Assembly (NCBI GenBank): GCA_031264185.1
Contig: JAISEL010000043.1
Coordinates: 1-49,099, forward strand
Source: Deltaproteobacteria bacterium
GTDB lineage: Bacteria; Desulfobacterota; Desulfarculia; Adiutricales; Adiutricaceae
Direction of reading: 5' to 3'
DNA length: 49,099 nt
The translations under genes and the position numbers were made by a program. The notes beneath the pieces were generated by a model. That model was given only the letters and a program-made list of their open reading frames with translations. It did no database searches and was not told the DNA's origin. Positions 35,809 to 45,534 of the stretch are shown here, piece after piece (the first letter of the stretch is position 1; every line of letters begins with the position of its first letter).

Positions 35809-36248
35809 ATTTGCTGACAGAGTATTTATTGCCTTGGGTAATAATTATGATAAACAAAATAAAAACAGGAACGGTTCTCCCCTATCCTAATCATTAGGGG
35901 TATTTTAGGGTCCCTGTCGGCTCCGGAGTCTCGAATCGTTTTAACGAGGTTGGAGACAGATCTTTTTAAATTAAAGAAATAGATTCTATTTTACCATTTT
36001 ATTAAGTTAAATAAGCTGAAAATATCACCTTTACCTCGAATAAAAACCTTCCGTTCGAACGCGAACACAATTTCCTGGGTTAAATAAAAGACATTTATCA
36101 ACAAATTGAGGACAGGCTGAAAAAATACCTGGATTTTTAAGAGGGATCAGGTTATAATAGACCTTTTGAGCGGGCAGTTAAGACCGGGCCTTTTCAATGT
36201 ATAGTGTTCTCAAATTTCTGCTGTTATTCTCCAAACATCGGATCTTAA
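35809..36248. other. Upstream region of gyrA
   Basis: No gene is seen. A TATAAT at 36153-36158, with no clear -35, is the best promoter candidate for gyrA and would give a leader of about 85 bases. Confidence 0.35.
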
Positions 36249-38771
36249 ATGAAAAAAAACGATTCTTTTGTTGAAAATTTAGAAAACATTAATATTGAAG
36301 AAGAAATGAAAACTTCTTACCTTGATTACGCTATGAGCGTAATTATAGGCCGAGCCCTGCCCGATGCCCGCGACGGCTTAAAACCGGTCCACCGCCGGGT
36401 ACTGTTCGCCATGAATGAGCTGAGAAATGACTACAACCGGCCCCATCTTAAGTCAGCCAGGATCGTCGGTGATGTCATCGGTAAGTATCACCCCCACGGC
36501 GATCAGGCTGTCTATGATACTTTAGTCCGTTTAGCCCAAGATTTTTCCATGCGTTACCCTTTAGCCGACGGTCAGGGTAACTTCGGCTCCATTGACGGTG
36601 ACCCGGCGGCGGCCATGAGGTATACCGAGGTCCGCCTGGCCAGACTGGCCCATGAGTTTATGTCCGATCTGGACAAAAAAACAGTGGACTTTTCGCCCAA
36701 CTATGACGGATCTTTGGAAGAGCCGCAGGTTATGCCGTCCCGGGTTCCTGGACTTCTGATTAACGGTTCGGCCGGTATCGCCGTCGGCATGGCCACCAAC
36801 ATTCCGCCCCATAACCTGGCCGAGATTTTAAACGGCCTGACCGCTCTAATAGATAATCCGGGCATTACGATCGCCGAACTGATGCGCCATATTCCCGGGC
36901 CGGATTTTCCGACCGGCGGTTTTATTTTGGGCCGGGACGGCATCCGGGAAGCTTATGAAACCGGCAAAGGCATTATCCGGGTCAGGGCTAAAGCCGAACT
37001 GGAGACTTTGGAAAATAAAAGAACGGCTATTATTGTGACCGAGCTGCCGTATCAGGTCAATAAAGCCAAACTGGTTGAGGCCATTGGGGAACTGGTCTCA
37101 GAAAAGAAACTGGAAGGCATTCAGGAAATAAGAGACGAAAGCGACCGCGACGGTATGCGGGTGGTCATGGAGATCCGCAATTCCCAGACCAGCATGGCCG
37201 ACACCATCTTAAACAGGCTCTACCGACTGACCCAGATGGAAATAAGTTTCGGGATCATCATGCTGGCGATCGTCAACCAGTCGCCCCGGATTTTAAGCCT
37301 GAAAGAGGCTCTCCAGCAGTTTTTGGATCACCGGCGGGATGTGGTGACCAGAAGAACCAGATTTTTGCTGGCCAAATCCGAGGCCCGGGCTCATATACTG
37401 GAAGGTTTGCGCCTGGCTTTAGATCATATTGACGCCATCATCGCCTTAATCCGGCAGAGCAGAAACCCGGCTGAAGCTAAAACCGGCCTCATGACTAAGT
37501 TCGGCTTGACTGAGATTCAGGCTCAGGCGATTCTGGATTTACGCCTCCAAAGACTGACCCAGCTGGAACGCCAGACCATTGAAGATGAGTATGCGGCTAT
37601 TTTAAACGACATAGCCGGCTACCGGGCCATTTTAGGTTCAGAGGCGCTTTTGAATAAGGTCATTAAAGAAGAGTTTCTGGTTTTGAAAAGCGAGTTTTCC
37701 GATCCCCGCCGGACGGAAATAACCGATTCCGGTCCGGTCAGCTATAACCCCGAAGATTTCATAGTGGACGAAGAGATGGTCGTCACCATCTCCCACGGCG
37801 GTTACATCAAACGGACAGCGGCTTCGGTCTACAGAACTCAGAAAAGAGGCGGCAAAGGCATAGCGGCGGCGGCTAAAAAAGACGATGACTTTGTGGAACT
37901 GATGTTTGTGGCTTCGGCCCACACAAATCTGCTGTTCTTCACCAACCGGGGCCGGCTGCACTGGCTGAAAGTTTACGAAGTGCCCGATGCCAGCCGGACG
38001 TCCAAGGGCAAGGCCATGATTAATGTGCTGCCCATGGCGGACGGGGAGAAGGTGACCGCTGTCCTGCCAATAAATGATTTGGCTGAAAAGGATCGTTTTG
38101 TTATAATGGCCACCAGAGCCGGGATTGTAAAAAAAGTCGATTTGGCCGCTTTCCAGAACCCCAGGCGGAAAGGCATCATTGCCATAACTTTAAAAGACGA
38201 TGAAGATGAATTAGTCTCCGTGGGTCTGACCGACGGCTCTAATTCGGTCGTTTTATCCACCAGAAGAGGCAAAGCTATTTGCTTCAAGGAAGATGACATC
38301 CGCTCCATGGGCCGTTCGGCCGCCGGGGTAAAAGGCATTTCTTTAGTATCCGGGGATAAAGTTGTGGCTATGGAAGTCATTTCCAAGGACCGCTCCGAAG
38401 AGCTTATGACTGTGACCGAAGGCGGAATCGGCAAGCGCACGCCGGCTACTGAATACTCCATTCAGGCCCGGGGCGGGCAGGGAAGCGCCACCATCAAAAC
38501 CACGGCCTCCAGCGGGGTGGTCGGGGTGTTTAAGGTCGACGATCGCGATAAGCTAATGATCATCACCCAGACCGGACGTCTCATTGCCTTTAAAGTGTCT
38601 GAGGTTAAATCCCAGCACCGTCTGACCAGGGGAGTGAAGCTTATCGGTTTAAACGAAGGGGAGATTGTAGTGGATGTGGCCAGATTGGGTGAAAAGGACG
38701 ATGATTCGGAAGAGGTCTCAGGCAACGGCAAACCTCAGGACAATTCTCTTTTTCCGCCGGATCTGAAATGA
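36249..38771 (+). CDS. gyrA: DNA gyrase subunit A
   Basis: The breakage-rejoining subunit of gyrase. With GyrB it introduces negative supercoils. The 840-residue product has the N-terminal topoisomerase core with the active-site tyrosine Y125 ([10 protein letters not shown], equal to E. coli Y122). The C-terminal beta-pinwheel carries the GyrA box QKRGGKG, needed for wrapping DNA and so distinguishing gyrase from topoisomerase IV. In the quinolone-binding region [10 protein letters not shown], position 86 (E. coli 83) is glutamine instead of the usual serine or threonine; D90 (E. coli D87) is kept. The ATG has only a weak ribosome site. A terminator follows. Confidence 0.96.
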   Translation: MKKNDSFVENLENINIEEEMKTSYLDYAMSVIIGRALPDARDGLKPVHRRVLFAMNELRNDYNRPHLKSARIVGDVIGKYHPHGDQAVYDTLVRLAQDFSMRYPLADGQGNFGSIDGDPAAAMRYTEVRLARLAHEFMSDLDKKTVDFSPNYDGSLEEPQVMPSRVPGLLINGSAGIAVGMATNIPPHNLAEILNGLTALIDNPGITIAELMRHIPGPDFPTGGFILGRDGIREAYETGKGIIRVRAKAELETLENKRTAIIVTELPYQVNKAKLVEAIGELVSEKKLEGIQEIRDESDRDGMRVVMEIRNSQTSMADTILNRLYRLTQMEISFGIIMLAIVNQSPRILSLKEALQQFLDHRRDVVTRRTRFLLAKSEARAHILEGLRLALDHIDAIIALIRQSRNPAEAKTGLMTKFGLTEIQAQAILDLRLQRLTQLERQTIEDEYAAILNDIAGYRAILGSEALLNKVIKEEFLVLKSEFSDPRRTEITDSGPVSYNPEDFIVDEEMVVTISHGGYIKRTAASVYRTQKRGGKGIAAAAKKDDDFVELMFVASAHTNLLFFTNRGRLHWLKVYEVPDASRTSKGKAMINVLPMADGEKVTAVLPINDLAEKDRFVIMATRAGIVKKVDLAAFQNPRRKGIIAITLKDDEDELVSVGLTDGSNSVVLSTRRGKAICFKEDDIRSMGRSAAGVKGISLVSGDKVVAMEVISKDRSEELMTVTEGGIGKRTPATEYSIQARGGQGSATIKTTASSGVVGVFKVDDRDKLMIITQTGRLIAFKVSEVKSQHRLTRGVKLIGLNEGEIVVDVARLGEKDDDSEEVSGNGKPQDNSLFPPDLK

Positions 38772-38810
38772 TTTAAGGTAAAGTCTGAACTACTTTTTTT
38801 GCCTTAAGTG

Positions 38811-38847
38811 AAGCGGGCTGGGGATAAAACCCCGGCCGCTTTATTTT
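38811..38847 (+). terminator. Rho-independent terminator of gyrA
   Basis: A GC-rich stem (AAGCGG and GGGG pairing with CCCC and CCGCTT around ATAAAA) is followed by TATTTT. It lies between the convergent gyrA and znuB. Confidence 0.7.
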
Positions 38848-38878
38848 AGGGCTTTTTTTATTTTCGGGCTTGGAAAAG

Positions 38879-39709
38879 CTAAATCCGGCCTCTCAGCTTA
38901 CGGAATAAAGAGGCCAGAGCCAGAAAGGCCAGACTGACCAGCACCACCGTAGCTCCGGTCGCGGTATTGACCTCCGGACGGCGGGAGAGCCACAGGCCCA
39001 GTTGCCCCGCAGCCAGGGAAAAAAATAGGGCCAGCCAGAAAAACGACCGGCCCGAGGCGGCTAAAACCCGCCCGGTCGCAGCCGGGGTGACTAATAAGGC
39101 CGTAGCCAGAAGCACGCCCACCACCTGTACTGCCAGAACCGAGACGACGGCTAAAAAAGCCCCGAACAGATAATCGGCCCAGGGCGTCTTTTCTAGACCG
39201 GCCGGAAAAACAGCTGACAGGATCAGGCGGTTATAGAACAGAAAAAATATTAGATAGGCGATTATGTCTAAAACGAGCAAAGCGGCAATCTCCTCGTTTC
39301 CCACAGTCAGGATGTCGCCCATCAGCCAGCGGGTCAGTCCGGCTGTGGCTCTGGGATTGCGGCTGATTAGGGCCAGACCTAAAGCTACGGCTCCGGAGAA
39401 GACCAGAGCTAAGGAAGTATCGGAGGCCAGCTTGGCCCTTCTGGTCAGAAAAGTGATCATAAGGCCCAGTAAAAGACCGAAAATCGCAACTGCCGTCTGA
39501 GGATCCAGGTTTAAGACCACGCCCGCAGCCAGACCGGCTAAAACCGAGTGACCCACCGCATCGGGGAAAAAGGCCATTCGGCGGCTGACGGCCAGAACTC
39601 CGGCTCCGGACACGGCCCATGACAGAAGAAAAAGAGCCGCCATAGCCCGGCGCATAAACAGGGGTTCATAAAAGACAGCCAGGGCGCTGTAGAGATGCTC
39701 AAAGATCAT
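38879..39709 (-). CDS. znuB: Zinc (or manganese) ABC importer, permease
   Basis: Inner-membrane permease of the ABC-3 family. The 276-residue product shows about eight hydrophobic helices and the family text FFPDAVGHSVLAGLAAG near the cytoplasmic coupling region. It begins one base after znuC ends and is the last gene of the unit. Metal choice between Zn and Mn cannot be settled from the permease. Confidence 0.9.
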   Translation of the reverse strand: MIFEHLYSALAVFYEPLFMRRAMAALFLLSWAVSGAGVLAVSRRMAFFPDAVGHSVLAGLAAGVVLNLDPQTAVAIFGLLLGLMITFLTRRAKLASDTSLALVFSGAVALGLALISRNPRATAGLTRWLMGDILTVGNEEIAALLVLDIIAYLIFFLFYNRLILSAVFPAGLEKTPWADYLFGAFLAVVSVLAVQVVGVLLATALLVTPAATGRVLAASGRSFFWLALFFSLAAGQLGLWLSRRPEVNTATGATVVLVSLAFLALASLFRKLRGRI

Positions 39710-39710
39710 T

Positions 39711-40460
39711 TCAGGCGGCCCCGACCAGAGGGGAGCTTATGGGAGGTTCCTGTTCCGAACCGAATATCAGCCCCTGGTGGAGTCCGAATGTAGCTGAGAG
39801 GATGCCGGGCTGAAATATATCCAGGGGCGGTCCCTGGGCCACTACCCGGCGGTTAAGGCAGATGACCCAGTCCCCGTGGGCTCTGGCGGTGGCCAGATCG
39901 TGACTGACCATGATGACCGTAAAACGGTCCTTAAAGCCGTCTAAAAGTTCGCATAGAAGCTGCTCGCCGTAGACGTCCACCCCGGTGGCCGGTTCATCTA
40001 AGATTAAGATGTCCGGTTCGGTCAAAAGGGCCGCAGCCAGAAGAATCCTCTGGGTCTCGCCGCCGGAAAGGCCGCCCAGCGGTTTTTTAAAGAGCTTTTC
40101 GGCTTTAACCAGTTCCAGAGCCTCATCAATCCTTTTTTTAATCCCTCCGGATATGCCCAGCCAGACCGGTTTTCGGGCCAGGCCCAGGGCCAGAAATTCG
40201 CCGGAGGTCAGGGGCAGGAACCGGTCAAAATCCGGCCTCTGGGGTACATAGCCGAGTCTGGGCTTCAGGGGATCGAAGGTAATCCGGCCGGTGTGGGGCA
40301 GCTGTCCAAGGAGGCAGTGCATCAAAGTGCTTTTGCCGCCGCCGTTGGGCCCGATGACTACGGTCTGCCGGCCGCAGGGCACCTGGGCCGTAACATCTCT
40401 CAGAACCTCAAACTCTCCTAAGGCGGCCCCCACTCCGGTCAGTTCCACCGCCGCTTTCAC
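39711..40460 (-). CDS. znuC: Zinc (or manganese) ABC importer, ATPase
   Basis: Cytoplasmic ATPase that drives the ZnuB permease. The 249-residue product has Walker A GPNGGGKST, the Q-loop in YVPQR, the ABC signature LSGGETQR, Walker B DILILDEPATG and the switch histidine in VSHD. Its ATG overlaps the znuA stop by four bases, so translation is coupled. Confidence 0.93.
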   Translation of the reverse strand: MKAAVELTGVGAALGEFEVLRDVTAQVPCGRQTVVIGPNGGGKSTLMHCLLGQLPHTGRITFDPLKPRLGYVPQRPDFDRFLPLTSGEFLALGLARKPVWLGISGGIKKRIDEALELVKAEKLFKKPLGGLSGGETQRILLAAALLTEPDILILDEPATGVDVYGEQLLCELLDGFKDRFTVIMVSHDLATARAHGDWVICLNRRVVAQGPPLDIFQPGILSATFGLHQGLIFGSEQEPPISSPLVGAA

Positions 40461-41548
40461 GGGGCACCGGGATCAGGATAACTGGCTTCGGTCTCCGGCA
40501 GGGAGGCATTGGCCGGCAGAAGACGGGCTAAAATTATGAGGTTTTCCCTCATGACTTTCTGGTAATAGTCCGGCTCCGGTTCGGCCGGCCCCGAGGCGGC
40601 CGGATCTATGACTGCGGCCTGAACCCGGCCCTCGCCGGCTAATGTCCTGGCCAGACTGAGATCCCCGTAAGGGTCGGCTAAAACGGCGCTGATGGTTCCG
40701 TTTTTAATTAAACCGGCCAAAGCTTCCAAGCGGGCCGCCGAGGGCGGAGTTTCCGGGGCCGGTTCAATGTCGGCCAGAATAACCAGACCCAAGTCCTGGG
40801 CCAGATAATCCATGAACCCGTGGGATGTAATGAGCCTGTAGCCTTTCCGGCTGCGACTGAAGGAGTTTATGAAGCTGGAAATATAGTCCATATCGGCCTG
40901 AAAAGCCGAGGCCCGTTCCCGGTAAAAGCCGGCTCCGTCGGGATCGGCTTTGGCCAGGCCTTCGGCTATGTTATTGGCCATTCCGGCGGCTAATCTGGGA
41001 GAAGAGAAAATATGGGGATTGGGCGATAAGGATTCCAAACTGCCCTGGGGGGCGGTCCTTTGACTGTCCCGGTCGCCTAAATCCAGGCGGCCCCAGGTCA
41101 GAGCCAGGGTCGGGAGGCCGGCGCTGGCGTCAATAATAATTATGTCTTTGGGCGCGACTTTTATGGCCCGGTCTAAAAAAGTCTCCAGACCCAAACCGTT
41201 TTTAACCAGGACTTTAGACTGGGACAGGCGCTCTAAATCACGCGGCGTGGGGGCGAACTCATGGGGGCAGCCGGTGGCCGGATCTGTCAGAAGTTCAACC
41301 CGGAAATAATCCCGGCCCAACGTCAGATAGCGGGTGAACAGCCAGACCGGATAGCTGGCGGCCATGAGCCTGGGACCGTCGGCCCGGGCTGCCGGGATCA
41401 GAGCCGGCAAGAAAAAAATTGTCAATAAAATCAAAAGGACCGAAAAAACAGCCGGAAGGCTTTTTTTCGGTCCCTTAAATGGTAAGAGGTCCGGCCGGCC
41501 GGATGGGCCGTCAAACTTTACCGGGCCTGGGTCGCTATCTTTGCACAT
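40457..41548 (-). CDS. znuA: Zinc (or manganese) ABC importer, periplasmic binding protein
   Basis: Captures the metal in the periplasm and delivers it to ZnuB. The 363-residue product has an unusually long, polar N-terminus (about 30 residues) before the signal-anchor helix (VFSVLLILLTIFFLPAL, ending near AARAD). The cluster A-I metal ligands are visible: H96 (CPHEFAPTP), H179 (NPHIFSS) and H243 (SHGFMDYL). The histidine-rich loop of many zinc binders is missing, so the metal is not certain. The chosen ATG overlaps the end of pilB by 14 bases; a later start nearer the signal peptide is possible. Confidence 0.87.
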   Translation of the reverse strand: MCKDSDPGPVKFDGPSGRPDLLPFKGPKKSLPAVFSVLLILLTIFFLPALIPAARADGPRLMAASYPVWLFTRYLTLGRDYFRVELLTDPATGCPHEFAPTPRDLERLSQSKVLVKNGLGLETFLDRAIKVAPKDIIIIDASAGLPTLALTWGRLDLGDRDSQRTAPQGSLESLSPNPHIFSSPRLAAGMANNIAEGLAKADPDGAGFYRERASAFQADMDYISSFINSFSRSRKGYRLITSHGFMDYLAQDLGLVILADIEPAPETPPSAARLEALAGLIKNGTISAVLADPYGDLSLARTLAGEGRVQAAVIDPAASGPAEPEPDYYQKVMRENLIILARLLPANASLPETEASYPDPGAP

Positions 41549-44234
41549 CCCGGACTTCCCTCAGTATTTTGGCCGCCGGAGCCGAATCAGGCATGACCCG
41601 GAGCTGCTGAGTCTGATCGGCCGGCAAGAGATTTCGGACAAAGGAGCTTCTGGTCATATCAGCGGCCGGAAGGGCGGCCGAGACCGGCTTGGGCTGAGAG
41701 GCTGCGGGTCTGGGCAGGGCCGTCTGAGCCTGGGGCGGAATCAGGGTCGATTTGGCTAAGCCGGCGGCCGCATCCTGACCCGAGACCGGTCTGGCCATCA
41801 GCACAGGCCCTTTGCCGGCCCCGTTGCCGTTGCCGCCGGCCGGTTTGGCGGCCTCGGTTTTTTTGGCCGCCAGTTTGGCTAAAGCCGAAGGTTTCGAGGA
41901 GGTGGCGATATTGCCGATGCCTCCCTTGGGGGCGCTGGCTATGGGCCGGGAACCGCCGGGAAAACCGCCGGCCGAGGCGATGGAAGGAGACAGCTGGTTA
42001 ACGTAGGTCCTTTCCAGTTCTATCCGGTTCTGCATCATCTCCGACAAGCGGTTGCCGGATTCGTTGAGCCTTAAAACCAGGGTGTCGATTATCTGCTTGG
42101 AGATATCCGGATAGTTTTCCAAAACCTCCCCGAGTTTGTCGCCCGGAAAAACTTTGACAATGGAGCGGCCCTGGCTTTTGATGGTGGCGCTGCGGCGGGA
42201 ACCCACCAAAGCGCTCATTTCCCCGAAGTAGGTATTGGTCTGGGAAATTTCGGCAATGAGGTTCTGGCCTTTGTAAACTTCCAGGCAGCCTTGGATGAGC
42301 CGGTAGAAAGCCGTGTCGGTGTTGCCTTCTTTAATTATAACGTCCCCGTTCTCAAAAATCTGCTCATCGGGATTCAGAAGATAGTGAGGCAGGGATTCTT
42401 TCTGGATAACCGTTTTCTCCAGCACCTGGTCCAGAGTCGTCATGCCCTGCTGGGCTTTCAAAAGACCGTCCTGCCTTAGGGTCAGCATGCCTTCTTTCAG
42501 GGCGATTTTCCTTAACTGGCTTTCCGGAACTTTTGAGGCAATAGCGTCGGATACGGCGGGGGTGTTCTCCATGACCTCAAAAACCCCCAGCCTTCCTTTG
42601 TATCCGGTGCCTTTGCAGGTCGGGCAGCCCCGTCCTTCATAGAGCTGGACCGTCCCTATTTCTTTGGAGTCATAACCGGCTTCCGCCAGCTTGTTTAAAG
42701 GCAGTTTCGTAATGGTATGGCGGCAGTTGGGGCAGACCCGCCGTAAGAGCCTCTGGGCTGAACAGACGATCAGAGCCGCCGCCACGTTAAAAGGAGCCAC
42801 GCCCATATCCACCAGACGGGTAACGGTGGACGGAGCGTCATTGGTGTGGAGGGTCGACAGAACCAAGTGGCCGGTCATGGCTGCTTCCACAGCTATTTCG
42901 CCGGTTTCGATATCCCGGATCTCGCCGATCATACAGATGTCAGGGTCCTGCCGTAAAAACGCTTTCAGGGCCTTGGCAAAGGTCATGCCCACATCCTTGA
43001 CCACGTTCACCTGATTCACGCCGGGGAAGTTAAACTCGACCGGATCCTCGGCCGTTAAGATTTTGACGTCATCGGTATTGCGCAGGTTCAAGGTGGAGTA
43101 CAGAGTCACGGTCTTGCCGCTGCCGGTGGGGCCGGTAACCAAAAGCAGGCCGTTGGGCCTGTACGCAGCCCGCATGAACTGGTCCAGGTTTTTTTCCGTA
43201 AAGCCCAGCTTGGTCATATCTACGTTTAAGCCGGATTTATCCAAAATACGGAGAACGACCGATTCGCCGAACAGAGTCGGCAGAGAGGACACCCGGAAAT
43301 CAATCTCTTTGTTTTTGCCCAAACGCAGCTTGATACGTCCGTCCTGAGGCACCCGGCGTTCGGTAATGTCCAGACTGGCCATGATCTTCAGACGGGCAAT
43401 TAAAGCGTTACGGATTTCCAGAGGCAGCCGGGTATGCTTGTAAAGAGAGCCGTCCATGCGGTAGCGGACATAGAACTGCCTTTCAAAAGGCTCTATGTGG
43501 ATATCCGACACTCCGGCCTGGACAGCCTGGATGAGGATTTGGTTGGCCAGGTTAATTATGGCGCTGTTTTCGGCTGAGTATGTATCGCTGGAGATGTCTT
43601 CGTCTTTGGATTCCCCGAAAGCGAAGTCGTCCAGAGCGTCGGAGATAAGGGCCCCCAGGTTGTCAACCGTGACCGGGCCGGTGTCTTCGGCAACGGCGTT
43701 GGGATCCAAGGGGAGGTAGAAGGATGCCTCTTCGGCTTCGGAGATTTTATAGTGAGTCTTAAAGGCATTGACCAGATCTTTTTCCGTTGATACGGCCGGC
43801 ACGACAGAAAGCTTAGTCAGATTAGTCAGCTCCTCCACCACTTTGCTGTTAGTGGGCTCAACCATGGCCATTAAGACTTTGCTGTCTTTGACCTGATAAG
43901 GCAGGACCATGTAACGCTTGGCCAGATCGTAAGAAACCAGACTTAAAACCTGAGGCGGAATTTCCCGATCAGTCAGGTTAACCATGGGGTAGCTGTACTG
44001 GCGAGACAGAACACTGGCAATAGTGTTATTTTCTACGTAGCCTTTTCTCAAAAGGAAACGGGACAAAAGATCCTGAGGGTGAACTTTAAGCCATTTTGTT
44101 GCTTCCTCCAGATGACCGCGGGTTATCTGACCGGCCTTAAGCAGGTATTCTCCTAAAAGAAGCTTATAATTGTCTCCGGACTGATCTTTGACCGTACCTG
44201 ACAGAGTTGAGCGCCGACGAGTGATCTCTGCCAT
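41535..44234 (-). CDS. pilB: Type IV pilus/type II secretion assembly ATPase fused to a cyclic-nucleotide-binding domain
   Basis: A hexameric motor ATPase for pilus extension or pseudopilus assembly. The 899-residue product has four parts. An MshEN/T2SSE_N domain (about 20-130) has the two repeat motifs around LLGEYLLKAG and LLSRFLLRKG. The GspE/PilB ATPase domain (about 220-600) has Walker A at 368-375 (GPTGSGKT), the Asp and His boxes and the C4 zinc site (C501, C504, C537, C540). A Crp-like cNMP-binding domain follows (about 625-740), with phosphate-binding cassette FGEMSALVGSRRSAT at 670-684, including the arginine. A Pro/Ala-rich tail makes up the last 130 residues. Ordinary PilB ends at about 570 residues. 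GGGAGG precedes the ATG. It overlaps znuA. Confidence 0.9.
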   Translation of the reverse strand: MAEITRRRSTLSGTVKDQSGDNYKLLLGEYLLKAGQITRGHLEEATKWLKVHPQDLLSRFLLRKGYVENNTIASVLSRQYSYPMVNLTDREIPPQVLSLVSYDLAKRYMVLPYQVKDSKVLMAMVEPTNSKVVEELTNLTKLSVVPAVSTEKDLVNAFKTHYKISEAEEASFYLPLDPNAVAEDTGPVTVDNLGALISDALDDFAFGESKDEDISSDTYSAENSAIINLANQILIQAVQAGVSDIHIEPFERQFYVRYRMDGSLYKHTRLPLEIRNALIARLKIMASLDITERRVPQDGRIKLRLGKNKEIDFRVSSLPTLFGESVVLRILDKSGLNVDMTKLGFTEKNLDQFMRAAYRPNGLLLVTGPTGSGKTVTLYSTLNLRNTDDVKILTAEDPVEFNFPGVNQVNVVKDVGMTFAKALKAFLRQDPDICMIGEIRDIETGEIAVEAAMTGHLVLSTLHTNDAPSTVTRLVDMGVAPFNVAAALIVCSAQRLLRRVCPNCRHTITKLPLNKLAEAGYDSKEIGTVQLYEGRGCPTCKGTGYKGRLGVFEVMENTPAVSDAIASKVPESQLRKIALKEGMLTLRQDGLLKAQQGMTTLDQVLEKTVIQKESLPHYLLNPDEQIFENGDVIIKEGNTDTAFYRLIQGCLEVYKGQNLIAEISQTNTYFGEMSALVGSRRSATIKSQGRSIVKVFPGDKLGEVLENYPDISKQIIDTLVLRLNESGNRLSEMMQNRIELERTYVNQLSPSIASAGGFPGGSRPIASAPKGGIGNIATSSKPSALAKLAAKKTEAAKPAGGNGNGAGKGPVLMARPVSGQDAAAGLAKSTLIPPQAQTALPRPAASQPKPVSAALPAADMTRSSFVRNLLPADQTQQLRVMPDSAPAAKILREVRDVQR

Positions 44235-45534
44235 TAGTGCCTCCCAAACGAACTACTAATAAATACAAAGAGAATAAATTAATTAACTGAAATAACAGAA
44301 AAATTACAAAAATTAAGGCGGATTATAGAAAGTCCGGTTGACCTAATCTGTGGGAAAATTCGGCCTTTACCCTAATTTAGTATTATACAGAAATGGTTCG
44401 GATTATCAAGAAAAATCAAATCTGTTCCATTGTAGAAAAATTGGAAAAAACTATTCTCATCATCCCGCAGCTTAGGACAGCTGGATTACGGGATCAGCGA
44501 AGAGCGCCGACTGCGGCCGGTCTTACGGCTTCTCCCCGAGAGCCGGTGCCCCGGCTCTGCGGCGCCTGCCTCCCGGTCAGGCCGGGGACCGCATTCCGGA
44601 CTGACCTGTTCCCGCGTCTTCAGATCGAACTCGTCCGGCAAGAGCTTGCAGAAAGAACAGGTCCTGGAACCCGGGAAAAACCGTGGGCGCCTCATGAGCT
44701 GGGCGCCTGGCTTAAGCGCTGCCGCTCCAGCCTGTGATGAAGCCGCCGGCACCCAGGTCTGTCGTAAAAAAATTAAAAACAGCCTGCTGATAATAGTCCC
44801 AAGGTTCAGGAGCCAAATTTCTTAGGCCGGGGCGGGATACAGAGCCGTCTTGAAATGGAAGTCCCTCAGGCCGAAGTCGGGGCCGACGCTGTCACCCGAA
44901 TTTTGCTATGCCGGCCTGAACTCCTGATCCGTGAAGTACAGCCGGAAACCGCCTGCGGCGTCCCGCTTCGCCATAAGCCGTCTTATCGCTTGAAACGTTC
45001 TTTACTCATGCGGCCAGTTTTAATACACGCATGCTCCTAAGTCAAGAAGACGGGCAAAAAGGCCCCCGACTCTCATCCCGGCAGCTAAAGCCTTGGATTC
45101 TCCCGGCGTAATCTTCATAAATTCGGGTCAAACCCATGGCGAAATCAGTCTTTTCCCGGGCCGCAGGTCTCATGACCCGGGTCAAACAGTCCAGGACTTA
45201 AAAATAAGTCTTACTTCCAAAGGGGATAATTATCGGTCTGAGGAGGCAACTTACTTATAAATTATGACCATAGATTATACCCCGGCCAAAGAAAAAAGAA
45301 AATTTATTGGCTAAATATACTGCCGTCATCAGCCGCCGGGTAGCTTTCGGTCCCGGTCTGGATGAGGCGGCAGACGAAAAAGTCGGGGACCTTCCCTTGA
45401 CCGCAGCCCCGGCAAGTGTCAAACTGGCCCGGTCTTAAGTGGTGTTCTGTTTCAAGGGGGAACCCCCGGCTGTCCGGGACAATGAGGCTGAAATACAGTT
45501 TAATTATGCCCGGGCTCCTAAAAAAGGAAATATT
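44235..45534. other. Long spacer between divergent pilB and radA, decayed
   Basis: No intact gene is recognised in 1.3 kb. Two TATAAT strings on the - strand (at 44322-44327 and 44382-44387) could serve pilB. On the - strand, the text EKTDFAMGLTRIYEDYAGRI near 45090-45160 and, further right to left, PEPWDYYQQAVFNFF near 44770-44815 look protein-like but are broken by stops. A lost - strand gene may lie here. No stable RNA gene was recognised. Confidence 0.35.

Noticed and set aside
44393-44752. Open frames on both strands in the pilB-radA spacer
   Set aside because: Arg/Pro-rich composition without ribosome sites or recognisable motifs; they overlap each other and look like chance frames in GC-rich sequence.
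45439-45534. Upstream extension of radA to an ATG-like or GTG start at 45439
   Set aside because: The added 32 residues are not seen in RadA proteins, and the TTG at 45535 has a proper ribosome site before the zinc finger.
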